Of a DNA stretch of 64,000 bases, positions 53,334 through 61,866 are shown one piece after another. The position numbers and the translations under genes were made by a program. The number at the start of each line of letters is the position of its first letter. The stretch's first letter is position 1. The notes under the pieces were generated by a model. It worked only from the letters and a program-made list of their open reading frames with translations, was not told the origin of the DNA and searched no databases. The DNA is from Bog-159 sp963818855 (GTDB lineage Bacteria; Acidobacteriota; Terriglobia; Bryobacterales; Bryobacteraceae): contig CAWFUH010000017.1 of NCBI GenBank assembly GCA_963818855.1, positions 558,001 to 622,000 on the forward strand, written 5' to 3'.

Positions 53334-53843
53334 CGAATCGGCCGAACCGGTCGAGCTTCCAGACTAGGATGGAATCGAACCGGTGCTGCTGTGCGTCTTT
53401 CATAAGCTTGTCCAGGCTGCGGCCGCGAGGCCTTCGCCCTGCTCCACCCGGAGTCCACGTACTCGCCGGCGACTTCCCAGCCGCGTCTCTGGGCATATTC
53501 TCGCAGTTGTTAGAGGCGGTGGGCGAGGGTACCATTTTGGCGGCCCACGTTTCGCCAACCTTTCGCCCCGCCTTTCCCTCTTCACCGATCATCTCAGAAC
53601 GGTCCTCGCCGTCAAGGGTTCGCTGCGCCGCGCCCAACAACGGCGCGCCCTTGACGGCTCCGGGCCGTTCTGACAACACCGTCTGGACAAGAGGGAAAGG
53701 CTCATGCCGAACGGCCTACAGAGTAGGGGGCCACTTCGCCGCCAAAATGGTACCCTTTTTCGCCGCCACCGACACGCAGTTCGCTAAGCTGTAATTCGCA
53801 GTGCTGGTCCGCGGTCGAAACGCGCGCATAGATGGCTGTTTTC
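53334..53843 (-). pseudogene. Serine resolvase, N-terminal part, split by a MITE
   Basis: From the ATG at 53843 the first codons read MKTAIYAR; after a one-base loss the sequence continues as TADQHCELQLSELR-like text. The 267-bp hairpin element lies between, then EYAQRRGWEVAGEYVDSGWS, RAKASRP and, in a shifted frame, DKLMKDAQQHRFDSILVWKL and DRFGR. The fragment ends at the left edge of the 1.86-kb insertion. The continuation of the same protein is at the other edge (55011-55200). Confidence 0.7.
53508..53774. mobile_element. IS21-derived hairpin MITE, copy 1 (267 bp)
   Basis: The ends are TGTTAGAGGCGGTGGGCG and TTTCGCCGCCACCGACA, matching the termini of IS21-like element 1. A 6-bp direct duplication CGCAGT flanks it (53502-53507 and 53775-53780). 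Inside are nested inverted repeats: CCTTTCCCTCTT/AAGAGGGAAAGG, CAGAACGG/CCGTTCTG and CCGTCAAGGG/CCCTTGACGG. No coding capacity. It splits the resolvase remnant. Confidence 0.85.
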
Positions 53844-53857
53844 ATAGTTTTAGATTA

Positions 53858-54043
53858 TCAGGTCCCTTTTCGCGAGAAGGCGCAGCGCGGAAATTGACGG
53901 AAGGTCTTCAGGCCGCGTTCGAGCCAGGCGTAGAGCCAAGCCCGAAACTCGCCAAATGTATGCGGCGGGTTTTCCGGCATGGCCGCGATGAGTGCCAGAC
54001 CTAACAGGCCGAGGGCTTCTGAATGCTGAGAGAGGAAATGCAT
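53858..54043 (-). CDS. Small hypothetical protein, 61 aa
   Basis: The frame reads MHFLSQHSEALGLLGLALIA, AMPENPPHTFGEFRAWLYAW and LERGLKTFRQFPRCAFSRKGT. It has a hydrophobic segment and a Trp-rich amphipathic stretch, which recalls short phage-derived or accessory membrane proteins. A family assignment is not possible, and the surrounding decay makes expression doubtful. Confidence 0.3.
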   Translation of the reverse strand: MHFLSQHSEALGLLGLALIAAMPENPPHTFGEFRAWLYAWLERGLKTFRQFPRCAFSRKGT

Positions 54044-54300
54044 TTTCGACTAAACGCGCTGTGCCTGCCTTCCGAATCGTCCTGTGGCGATGAGGAGCGT
54101 CAGAGGCACTGGGTCATCGGGCCTGGTACCTTCCGACTCTTCCGACACCGGATGTTCCATTGACTTTCACCGCTTCCGGCGCGATAGTCGAAGTGATCTG
54201 TTTCGGCGAGGGAGGCTCGCCGTCGCTCACACGAGTGGTTCGGGGGACGAGAAACACCCCCCGGATGAGCAGAGGAACCGAACCGCCTTTCGGCGAAGCA

Positions 54301-54567
54301 TGTTAGAGGCGGTGGGCGAGGGTACCATTTTGGCGGCCCACGTTTCGCCAACCTTTCGCCCCGCCTTTCCCTCTTCACCGATCATCTCAGAACGGTCCTC
54401 GCCGTCAAGGGTTCGCTGCGCCGCGCCCAACAACGGCGCGCCCTTGACGGCTCCGGGCCGTTCTGACAACACCTTCTGGACAAGAGGGAAAGGCTCATGC
54501 CGAACGGCCTACAGAGTAGGGGGCCACTTCGCCGCCAAAATGGTACCCTTTTTCGCCGCCACCGACA
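54301..54567. mobile_element. IS21-derived hairpin MITE, copy 2 (267 bp)
   Basis: This copy is the same length as copy 1 and nearly identical to it (one G/T difference was noticed at the GTCTGG/TTCTGG position). It has the same IS21-type ends and nested inverted repeats. GGCGAAGCA precedes it (54292-54300) and recurs at 54569-54577, one base after the end, probably a target duplication with a slight shift. Confidence 0.85.
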
Positions 54568-54591
54568 GGGCGAAGCACCCATTTCGCCGCC

Positions 54592-55010
54592 CTACGGGGT
54601 GCCAGGGACGAATGACCTTCCCTTGACGGAAGGCGGTTCTGTATGATCGAAAGCTGTCAGCAGCCATCTTTTCGCGCTGCTGTCCCAGGCCAGGCGGACC
54701 GTCGCATGGTACTTGGCGCTCTGTAGCTCGACGCGATCCGGCTGATTCAAGGGCGCCTTCTGCATATCGTCCAGCAGTCCTTGCAGGTTGTTCACGTCGA
54801 GCTCGTCGTTATGTTTCGCGACGACGTGCGTCAGCCCGTATCCGTGGTCAGTACCGCGCCACAGCTGCCCGGCTTTCCCCCACACCAAGCCAATTTCGCC
54901 CACCGCGGGATGGTGTAGTGCCCCTATGGCCTCGCCGGACTGTTCCTGTATCAGTTTGGCGACGGCGCCCTGAGCATCGTCGGGAAAGTCCGGGAAGATC
55001 GGCCCATGCG
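54592..55010 (-). pseudogene. Barnase/EndoU/ColicinE5-RelE-like nuclease domain fragment
   Basis: The text DDAQGAVAKLIQEQSGEAIG, ALHHPAVGEIGLVWGKAGQL, DHGYGLTHVVAKHNDELDVN, RVELQSAKYHATVRLAWDSS and KRWLLTAFDHTEPPS follows the pattern of the phage barnase-EndoU-ColicinE5/D-RelE-like nuclease domain found at the C-termini of MuF and other polymorphic toxins. The His in AKH and the WLLT strand are characteristic. It lacks its own N-terminus and is fused out of frame to the resolvase tail, so it is a fragment. Confidence 0.5.
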
Positions 55011-55200
55011 GCCCGGTTTCCACTCTTGCCGACGGAAACGCTCGAATTGCTCGAATTCGGCCACGGCCGCCAGGATCCACAGAATGAGCTTAGACGTGGG
55101 GCTGGTTTCGGATGTGTCAATCCCCTGCGTGGTGCACATGAAGGACACGCCCCAGGACTGCAACTTGTTCAGGGCCTACGCTAGGTTGAGCACCGAATCG
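55011..55200 (-). pseudogene. Serine resolvase, C-terminal part of catalytic domain
   Basis: The minus strand reads SVLNLA, a TAG, then ALNKLQSWGVSFMCTTQGID, TSETSPTSKLILWILAAVAE and FEQFERFR. This is the second half of a resolvase catalytic domain (compare GVGFVSLTEALD...AFEREILGER in the intact resolvase at 51818). Its N-terminal half is at 53334-53843. Confidence 0.7.
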
Positions 55201-56135
55201 TTGTCACGGCCGAGCAAGATCTGCCAGAGGTTTTCACCGGCCTCGTAGCCGGCCGCGTCGACTGGCCTAAGATACGGGACTGCTTTAAGTGCCAGATCCG
55301 CCTGTCACCCGCCAGCATCCGCGAGGTCCCTGCGCGACATGTGCTACGCAAGAGGGAAAGCCAAGAGCCAGTACTCAGAAAGCTGTTCCGGGACAGCGGT
55401 GCCTCACTGATGCAGAATGTCAAGCTGGAGGGGTCGCCCGCCGCACCGAGTTCAACGAAGATGAGTTTGTCCACTTTTATCCTTATCTTTCGCAATCTGA
55501 TCGACCTCTCCATTGACATCGTAGGCGGCATCCGGCTGCATCCCAACGCGCCAAAACGGCCCCGCGGAGGCAATCGCAGCGTCGTCAAGCAATGTTTTGA
55601 AATGCTCGTGTCGCACCAGACCGGGCTCGCCGATCAGCCTGTCGGCTGTCAGGTCAGCATCGACAAGATCTATCAACTGGTGGAAGAGAGTATTCCACCG
55701 CAGAAGCGGAAGGACATACTGGACATTTGCCAGCGCTTCGGACGACGACAAAGACTACCCGGGAATGGCGACGCGATTGGCGAAGGGACTCTGCCTCATG
55801 GAGTTTGCCAGAACGGACCTGCCACGTACGACGAACAACATCGCCGCTCTGCTGGTCCAACGTGTAACCGAAGCCCCGCCCACACTCGCGGTAGCCGCGA
55901 TCCTCTATCACATGCGGCAGGCGCTGTTTGTGGGCTGAACTGAATACGGCTGGAAGCTCTATGACTCGATGAACTGCGCCGCGCGCCGGACCGCCGTAGC
56001 GGGGCTCGAGAACGCCGTAGGCACCGTTAATCCCCGGCTTCCTGGGTGGCACAACGACCTGATCCAACTTATTAAGATATTGCTTCGTCGCGGGCTGGTC
56101 TGGTATGAACCGGCATCTCACAGGTTTACAAAAAC
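55201..56135 (+). pseudogene. brxC: BREX BrxC/PglY-like ATPase, second remnant
   Basis: It resumes with VVTAEQDLPEVFTGLVAGRV, KIRDCFKCQIRLSPASIREV, EPVLRKLFRDSGASLMQNVK, EFNEDEFVHFYPYL, then LSIDIVGGIRLHPNAPKRPR, GGNRSVVKQCFEMLVSHQTG and DLPRTTNNIAALLVQRVTEA. The FYPYLPHFIDLSIDI and GGSNRxIIKQxxEML-type motifs are characteristic of BrxC/PglY. Several frameshifts and a TGA at 55936 (after QALFVG) break it. Text near 55970-56120 (NPRLPGWHNDLIQLIKILLR) probably belongs to its C-terminal region. Confidence 0.7.
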
Positions 56136-56189
56136 ACTGACGATCTATGTGCCGACCTGCAGTAACATTTCCTGGAATTCGAGGCGTTT

Positions 56190-56531
56190 GCAGCAGGTGA
56201 TCCGGACTTCATCGCGCGCGTACCAGGGCCGCCCTTTCTATCCTTCGCTAAATTCGTCGAAGAAACAGAACTTCATCTCCAATGCGCCGATCTGGTGTTG
56301 CGGCTTTGAGGACTCACGGTCGATCCGACGAAGGCGTTTTCTAAGATCGCTGCAGTCATGTCGGTGGATCTTGATCTGAGCCATTTGCGCGTAGCTCCTC
56401 CGAGAACCATGCCTGATGGCTATTTAGCTCTTAAGGATAAAGTCGTACGATTTGGAGACTTTATCGATGTGCTGAATGCCGAGACGAAACGACGGATTGA
56501 GAGGATCGGCTATAGTGTGGGGGCTAGCTGA
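56190..56531 (+). pseudogene. Hypothetical protein remnant with internal stop
   Basis: One frame reads EAFAAGDPDFIARVPGPPFL, SFAKFVEETELHLQCADLVL, a TGA, then TVDPTKAFSKIAAVMSVDLD and VVRFGDFIDVLNAETKRRIE, ending at 56531. Composition and length suggest a once-functional cytoplasmic protein of over 110 residues. I do not recognise it. Confidence 0.4.
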
Positions 56532-56685
56532 ATATCATGATGATAAACGATACGATGCAGCTTGTCTCGGCAATTTTTGTCGGCGCCGCGCAGCCCCCCA
56601 ACGCGGAAAACGGGGTAGGCCATAACATCGAGAAGCTTCCCATGGGGCCGGCGCGGAATCTAGATCGACAAGTTGAGGGGTAAAA

Positions 56686-56974
56686 ATGAGCGTGGATTCG
56701 CACGGCGCCAAAACCACAAGAAGCCCCTGGTTTTGGCCCTGGGACTACGATGAACTCCTCCACGCAGCGAAGCGCAGATACCAGCGGACGCACAGGACGA
56801 CGATTTCGTTGGCGAAGTGCCTCCCCCGGAACAACGCTGATCGGATCCTTGCTCATCTCCTGACCCGACCAAAACGTGGCGGCACTGTCTGCAGCACTAC
56901 CGTTACGCCCTGATTGGCCGGCCGATCCGGCAAACGTAAAGGCCGCAATTGATGCGGTCGCCGAGCAGAAAATA
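56686..56974 (+). pseudogene. Hypothetical protein with a frameshift
   Basis: From ATG 56686 the frame gives MSVDSHGAKTTRSPWFWPWD, YDELLHAAKRRYQRTHRTTI and ADRILAHLLTRPKR. A different frame then reads VAALSAALPLRPDWPADPAN and VKAAIDAVAEQKI-stop at 56974, which looks like the natural continuation. The switch is near 56875. No family recognised; a short ORF just upstream (56537-56683) is also unassigned. Confidence 0.3.
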
Positions 56975-56983
56975 TGAAGCAAC

Positions 56984-57751
56984 TCAGACGCGCGGATTGG
57001 GTATGGGCAGTGGCTTGGGTTCTAACACCTTGTATCCCGGTGGAATCTGAAACAGCGACGCCGGCGGTTCGCCGCTCTTGGCGTCCTTGCATACACTGCT
57101 TTGCAGACCGGGGATTCCCTTGGCCTTTGTGAGTATCGGCACTTTCAACTTCATGTGGGTCCAGACCTCCAGCGTCTGAACCGGGGCATGATGTAGTGTT
57201 TGTGGCTGCACAAGGGCAGCCATCGGTACTGGAGGCTTCCCGCGACTTGCAGATTGCATCCGCAGCGGCTGCGGCAATCCGGGTGGCTTTGGCAACACCT
57301 CCGGACTGGACCCCTTAAATACCTGCGGCTTTGGTACGCCCGGAGCAGATGGAACCTTCGGCGTTTGGAAAGTATATTCCTTGCCTTCCGCCTCGTGTCC
57401 GCCGATCGTCTGCTTGCCCAGATCTTTCACGTGCAGCAGTGAAGAAGAAGGTGGCGCGGGTATGTGCGGTGCGCCGGGTGGCTTCTGCGCAAACGACGGC
57501 AGTGGAGCCTGCGAATGAGCCGGCGCCGGCACGATGCGTGCCTCCCGCTTCACATGATCGAGCAGAATCGTCTGTTTCGCACCCGGCTTGCTGATCTGTC
57601 CGGTCTTTCCGAAATCGAGATGCGTCTCGCCTTGACTGGAGCGAAACATCTTCCACTTATGGACCTTCGGCAATTTGCCGGGGCCAGCGAGCATCGCCGT
57701 CTCGTACTCGGCGCTGGCCGGCGGCAAGAGACTGGAGGATGTCTGTGCCAT
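56984..57751 (-). CDS. Proline-rich hypothetical protein, 255 aa
   Basis: The middle of the protein is rich in Pro, Lys and Gln (PPGAPHIPAPPSSSLLHVKD). The C-terminal part resembles the end of acidobacterial proteins that report antioxidant-type or DUF4412-like beta-sheet domains: EVWTHMKLKVPILTKAKGIP, then KSGEPPASLFQIPPGYKVLE. There is no signal peptide. It lies on the minus strand next to the type VI effector locus, but no functional connection can be shown. Confidence 0.5.
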   Translation of the reverse strand: MAQTSSSLLPPASAEYETAMLAGPGKLPKVHKWKMFRSSQGETHLDFGKTGQISKPGAKQTILLDHVKREARIVPAPAHSQAPLPSFAQKPPGAPHIPAPPSSSLLHVKDLGKQTIGGHEAEGKEYTFQTPKVPSAPGVPKPQVFKGSSPEVLPKPPGLPQPLRMQSASRGKPPVPMAALVQPQTLHHAPVQTLEVWTHMKLKVPILTKAKGIPGLQSSVCKDAKSGEPPASLFQIPPGYKVLEPKPLPIPNPRV

Positions 57752-57771
57752 AACTGCTCCAGGCTATCATG

Positions 57772-58325
57772 ACTCGGCCCATACCGCGGCGCAAAGCTGA
57801 ATACAAGGCTACCGGATCTGGACTGATTGCGTTACAGTCTGCGGGGATCGCACGGGGCATCTCATTTGAACGAGGGAGGAGCGCTCAAAGTATGCGCTGC
57901 CGACGCCAAACGCCAACTGCCACCAGGTCAAAATGCCGGATGCTGGATCGTCACCGCCTTGCGCACGCGAAAGTTCTTCGCGATGAGGGCCTACAGCGGA
58001 GGAGATCAGACGCCGGGCGATCCTCCAGACGTTCCCCTGGTGGCCGACGGATATCTGTGGTCCGCCATGCAGAGAGTCGAGCATGGAATGATTCCTCTGA
58101 CTTCAAAAGGGAGGCGTCGTCCCGGTGATATACATCTTTCTCGGCTCTCCGCAAGAATTTCCTTAGTTGACACACATAGCCACGAAGTGGACACGCATAG
58201 CGACTGGTTGAATTGCGCAGTCATGATTCTGGCAATGCTCGCAACCGGGTGGCGTTAGTTGACCGTGCAGGCTAACAGGGTTTGCCGGATAATAGACTGT
58301 ACAAATGTGCGGGCAGGAGGTTCTC
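57772..58325. other. Interval without a supported gene
   Basis: An open frame at 57827-58258 (143 codons) exists on the plus strand, but it has no recognisable domain, no ribosome site and an Arg/Ser-rich composition like antisense shadows. TTGACACACATAGCCACGAA followed by GTGGACACGCATAGCGAC near 58160-58203 gives a short imperfect duplication. Nothing else stands out. Confidence 0.35.
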
Positions 58326-58855
58326 ATGCCGTCAAACCCAGGAGAGAAGCAGGAGCGGCAACTCTTCGACTATTTGTGATTCCAGAGAAACTGCAAGGAG
58401 GTAATCGAAGGTGACCAGCAGGTGCGAAGTTTCCTTCGCATGAAGGGGCCGTTCAAGTGCGCGGACGCTCTCGGCCTCCACCAACCATTGAACGCGGCCG
58501 GTCCCAGGCGCATCACCGTGGCCGAGTCCAAGGGAATGGACATGGCTTCGGCAGTGGAACAACTCGGCAACGCCGCCGCGGGTGCCTTCGAAAAATTTGG
58601 CCGCGAAACCAAGGTTGAGCTGCTGGTGATGGTGCCGGCGGTCCAGGAGCGGCCCGCCGGCACCTAACCCCTGGGCCCGGCTTCCATGCGGCCCCACTGA
58701 AGACTGGCCGCGATAAGTTCACTCTCGTTGAAGCGATGGGTGGTCCGCCGGTGCAGGCCCGCCCTAGAGTCACTTACCCGGAATGGAGCAAATGGTCTGT
58801 ACAAGTGGCCGCCTTGCGCATCGTAGTGCTGGTCTTGAATAGCCCAACTCCTTAA
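58326..58855 (+). pseudogene. Hypothetical protein with internal TGA and frameshift
   Basis: From ATG 58326 the frame reads MPSNPGEKQERQLFDYL, a TGA at 58377, then FQRNCKEVIEGDQQVRSFLR, RITVAESKGMDMASAVEQLG, NAAAGAFEKFGRETKVELLV. After VPAVQERPAGT-stop near 58665 another frame continues GPGFHAAPLKTGRDKFTLVE and TYPEWSKWSVQVAALRIVVL, ending at 58855. The continuous protein sense across the breaks supports a recently broken gene of about 170 codons. It converges on the FHA gene with a 4-bp overlap. Family unknown. Confidence 0.45.
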
Positions 58856-60351
58856 TTCTTTCCCTGGGTCAGCGGATTGCCGAAATCGAACCCGAACAGC
58901 CGGGGATTTTCGCCGATTACGGCGGCGGATGCGATGTAAAATACATAGTCGTAAGTCTCTTGCGGGATCTTAGAGCGATGGGCGGAGAGTAATTGCCAAA
59001 AGTTTCGTTCCTTGGGATTGGCGGGCATGCTGCGCACTAGGGGAAGAACTTGATCTTCGCCCCAGTTGTAACATGCCATCACAAGAAAACCCGATGCCTG
59101 GGCGTCGGTGCTGTATAGATCTTTCAAATAGCGGGCTGCCGCTTTGGTTTCCCGATCGAAGTGGTGGCGGTCGTCGCCCGGATCGGGCCGCCTGAAATCC
59201 GCGAGGGGACCGAGGTGCAGACCGTACTTGATCGCGGTCTCAGGAATGAACTGCCACATGCCTTTGGCAATTCCCTTTCTAGTCATCGGGCCGCTGATGT
59301 ATTGGTCGAAATCGCTTTCCTGAAGCGCGAGGTAAAAGAATTCGGGCGGAAGATCCTGCGCCAATAGCTCATCTGAGATCTTGGCAGTATAGCCGTTATC
59401 ATGCGCGGTCCTGATGGCGCTTGCGAGCCTGCCGGACGATTGCCACTTCTTGATGTAGCTCTCGATTTCCGTCGCGAACTCAGCAGGCATAGCCAACTCA
59501 CACTCTCCAAAGATGCGCGCAATCCGCAAGATGAGCCGGCGCTGCTCCGTCATCTTGGCATCGTACACGTGGAGCGACGACAGGAACTGGTCGTAACTCT
59601 TCAGCATCTCGCGCCGCCTGCTTTGGTACTTCCGTATCTCTTCCATGCCTTGCTGACTATTCGAATCCAGAACCAGTTTCTCCACGTTGGCGATATCCAG
59701 GTCCAGGGACTTGATGGCGTAGAAAACGTCTTGCGCCATAGCTCTCTGCTTGCTTACCTGCTGGTGAAGATAGAGTGCGTATCCTCCCGCGGCGAGTATG
59801 GCAAGTCCAAGGATCGCAATGATTTTGCCATATTTCCGTTTTTGCCTGGTCTGTACCTGCTGAAAAGCCTTCCGGACCATCGCGGTATGTTCGCCCACGG
59901 GCTCGCCGGGCGCGAGGTTACCGAAGTAGCGCTCCATATAATGATCCACGCTGACCTGGGTTCCGCTTCGAATCTCCGGAGCAGGCGGTTTTGGTTCGAG
60001 CGGTGTTGGCGCGGGCGGCTTTTGTTGGACTTCGAGGGAAACTTCGGGGCCGGCGATGCCCAGCCTGATGGTCACCGATTGATCTACGGCGGCTGCCGGA
60101 ACCCGCTGGCCATCGACAAAAATGCCGTTGCTGCTATTCAGGTCGCGCACCACCCAGTGGCCGTTCTCGAAGACCACCTCGGCGTGGGCGCGGCTCACAT
60201 ATTCATTCTTGATGCACACTTCGCAATCTTCGACCCGCCCGATGCGAAACGATTTCAGAAAATGGAAGTGCTGCCGGTCCTCTGGCGTCGTTCCAACGCC
60301 TACGCGCAGCAGCGGCGGGGACGGAGATGGTTGTGCAACGCCGGCGCCCAC
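58852..60351 (-). CDS. FHA domain - transmembrane - lytic transglycosylase fusion
   Basis: The FHA domain is clear: HFLKSFRIGRVEDCEVCIKN, EYVSRAHAEVVFENGHWVVR, DLNSSNGIFVDGQRV. A Pro-rich linker, a transmembrane helix (KIIAILGLAILAAGGYALYL) and a coiled region follow. The C-terminal domain is a soluble lytic transglycosylase: FFYLALQESDFDQYISGPMT with the catalytic Glu, then KGMWQFIPETAIKYGL and DRETKAAARYLKDLY. Topology predicts a cytoplasmic FHA and a periplasmic murein-cutting domain. The GTG at 60351 is preferred: the longest frame (to 60486) would overlap the divergent PAAR-like start. Confidence 0.8.
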   Translation of the reverse strand: MGAGVAQPSPSPPLLRVGVGTTPEDRQHFHFLKSFRIGRVEDCEVCIKNEYVSRAHAEVVFENGHWVVRDLNSSNGIFVDGQRVPAAAVDQSVTIRLGIAGPEVSLEVQQKPPAPTPLEPKPPAPEIRSGTQVSVDHYMERYFGNLAPGEPVGEHTAMVRKAFQQVQTRQKRKYGKIIAILGLAILAAGGYALYLHQQVSKQRAMAQDVFYAIKSLDLDIANVEKLVLDSNSQQGMEEIRKYQSRRREMLKSYDQFLSSLHVYDAKMTEQRRLILRIARIFGECELAMPAEFATEIESYIKKWQSSGRLASAIRTAHDNGYTAKISDELLAQDLPPEFFYLALQESDFDQYISGPMTRKGIAKGMWQFIPETAIKYGLHLGPLADFRRPDPGDDRHHFDRETKAAARYLKDLYSTDAQASGFLVMACYNWGEDQVLPLVRSMPANPKERNFWQLLSAHRSKIPQETYDYVFYIASAAVIGENPRLFGFDFGNPLTQGKN

Positions 60352-60474
60352 AAGGTGACCACAGCCTCCAATGGACTTCAGCTTATCCCATGGTCTGTTC
60401 GATGCGCAACCAGCGCCTTCTGCCGCGCCCGATTCGATAGAATATAGGACGGCCAATGGGAGGGAGGTATTCGC

Positions 60475-60864
60475 ATGGCAATGCAAGTTTGCATGGGAGC
60501 ATCAATGATGTGCACTTTCGGGATGGCGCCGAGCTCGTTAGTGGTGTTGCCGGTGAACAAGACATTCACCAACGAGGTGCCGGACGCCAACATCATGGAC
60601 CACGTACCGATGGAGAACATCATGCCCTTCGGCATGTGCATGTCACCCGCGAATCCCGAGGTCGCGGCGGCGACAGCAGCCGCCTTGGGGGTCCTGACGC
60701 CCATGCCCTGCATACCGAACACGCCGGCGCCATGGGTTCCCGGCGCGCCTACGGTGCTGTTGGGGAACATGCCCACGCTGGACAACACATCTCAACTGAT
60801 GTGCATTTGGGGCGGCGCGATTACGTTTGTTACACCCGGGGAGTTTACGGTGACGGTGCCGTAG
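60475..60864 (+). CDS. PAAR-like (DUF4150/DUF4280-type) spike-tip protein, 129 aa
   Basis: The ATG at 60475 follows GGGAGG. The protein begins with Met/Cys-rich MAMQVCMGASMMCTFGMAPS and contains NKTFTNEVPDANIMDHVPME, MPFGMCMSPANPEVAAAT, LTPMPCIPNTPAPWVPGAPT and SQLMCIWGGAITFVTPGEFT. These repeats fit PAAR-like proteins that cap the VgrG spike of type VI systems. Conserved Cys and Met/His-type residues could bind zinc at the tip. It is divergent from the FHA gene; TAGAATATA at about 60437 could be its -10 region. Confidence 0.75.
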   Translation: MAMQVCMGASMMCTFGMAPSSLVVLPVNKTFTNEVPDANIMDHVPMENIMPFGMCMSPANPEVAAATAAALGVLTPMPCIPNTPAPWVPGAPTVLLGNMPTLDNTSQLMCIWGGAITFVTPGEFTVTVP

Positions 60865-61067
60865 GCTAGCTCTGGTTGCTGGGCGCTGCTCTCCGCTACT
60901 AGCCCTCTGTCTCTGAGGGTCTGCCCGGTATCAGCATCGGTACTCCTCGGTGTAGCCCGGTATGGCCGCATCCCACAGGCGCGGTTTTCGCGTGCAGGAC
61001 TCGATAGTTGGCCCGCTCCCGTTTCGGTCAGGCCACTTCATGCGCTCGATAGTTCGGCCGGTGAGAA

Positions 61068-61856
61068 TTACAGGTTAGAGTTGGACAGATCCCAAGTGCC
61101 AGAAACCTTGAATGCGATGGTACCCCCGCTTAGCCTTGCCACAGTACTGAACTGGTCTGTAATCCAAGCAGCAAACATGGCGTAGTGCCGTTCGCGTACC
61201 TTCTCGCCGGCGTACATAATGCTGTCGGAATCGCTCGTCCATGCGGAGGTCCCCGGGATGCTGCCGTCCGGATTGACGTATTCGTCACGGTGTCCCAACA
61301 TGTGACCGAACTCGTGCGGGGAGGTGCGTTGCGGAGCGCTCGGTGCGGGCGCACTCGGAGGGGTGTATTTCATAAACGCGCTCAGATCCACGCTAGCGAA
61401 GTCGGCTCCGCCGGTCCAATCATTGACGCTGCTTCGTTGGAAAACATCCTTTTTCTTGACAGTTGCTTTCCAGTGATTGTTAATGGTGAACTTGTCGACC
61501 ACATTCTGGATATCGATCTCCACACCGATATCCGTGACATTGGTTACTGTAGAGGTTGTCGTGATGCGAAACCGGTTGTTCCACACGGCGTAACAAACGC
61601 TGCGGAACCCATCTGCAAACTTCTGTTTTTCGTCGTCGGTCCAAGTGAGCTTCTGTCCTTTCGTAGCGTCCTGTTCGCTCACACCGTCCTCGAAGCGGTA
61701 TTGCAGGCATATCGTGATCACCAGTACGCCTTTGGGGGCGCCTGCCTGGTCCACATACAGGGCCGCATCGTAAGAGGCACGCGGCGCGAGGCCAGCGGAA
61801 GGTTTAACGTTGACCTCCGAGTAAATAACCTGGCTGACTGACGGGCTCAGAGTCAT
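61068..61856 (-). CDS. Putative zinc metalloprotease effector, 262 aa
   Basis: The active site SPHEFGHMLGHRDEYVNPDG fits HExxHxxGHxD, the extended zinc motif of metzincin-type peptidases. The N-terminal half is beta-rich (VIYSEVNVKPSAG, VLVITICLQYRFEDG). There is no signal peptide. It is the last gene in a minus-strand series that starts with vgrG, and it starts 10 bp after a DUF1795 adaptor. That context makes it the most likely toxin cargo of the local type VI spike. An immunity gene was not identified. Confidence 0.65.
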   Translation of the reverse strand: MTLSPSVSQVIYSEVNVKPSAGLAPRASYDAALYVDQAGAPKGVLVITICLQYRFEDGVSEQDATKGQKLTWTDDEKQKFADGFRSVCYAVWNNRFRITTTSTVTNVTDIGVEIDIQNVVDKFTINNHWKATVKKKDVFQRSSVNDWTGGADFASVDLSAFMKYTPPSAPAPSAPQRTSPHEFGHMLGHRDEYVNPDGSIPGTSAWTSDSDSIMYAGEKVRERHYAMFAAWITDQFSTVARLSGGTIAFKVSGTWDLSNSNL

Positions 61857-61866
61857 TGCCGTAGTC

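Larger units (their letters stand above)
53341..55200. mobile_element. 1.86-kb insertion with circularly permuted resolvase
   Basis: It is bounded by a 7-bp direct repeat CGAATCG (53334-53340 and 55194-55200) and interrupts the brxC-like gene. Both ends fall in the same minus-strand resolvase gene: the left edge is after DRFGR and the right edge is before SVLNLAxALNKLQSWGVSF. Joining right end to left end, as in a circle, would bring the two halves together in order. It also contains a small ORF, a nuclease-domain fragment and both MITE copies. Confidence 0.55.

Noticed and set aside
58150..58215. Short repeated text around TTGACACACATAGC and GTGGACACGCATAGC as a CRISPR or direct-repeat array
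   Set aside because: Only two imperfect units, no regular spacing and no cas genes.
57827..58258. 143-codon plus-strand frame
   Set aside because: No domain, no ribosome site and shadow-like composition; reported only as part of a gene-free interval.
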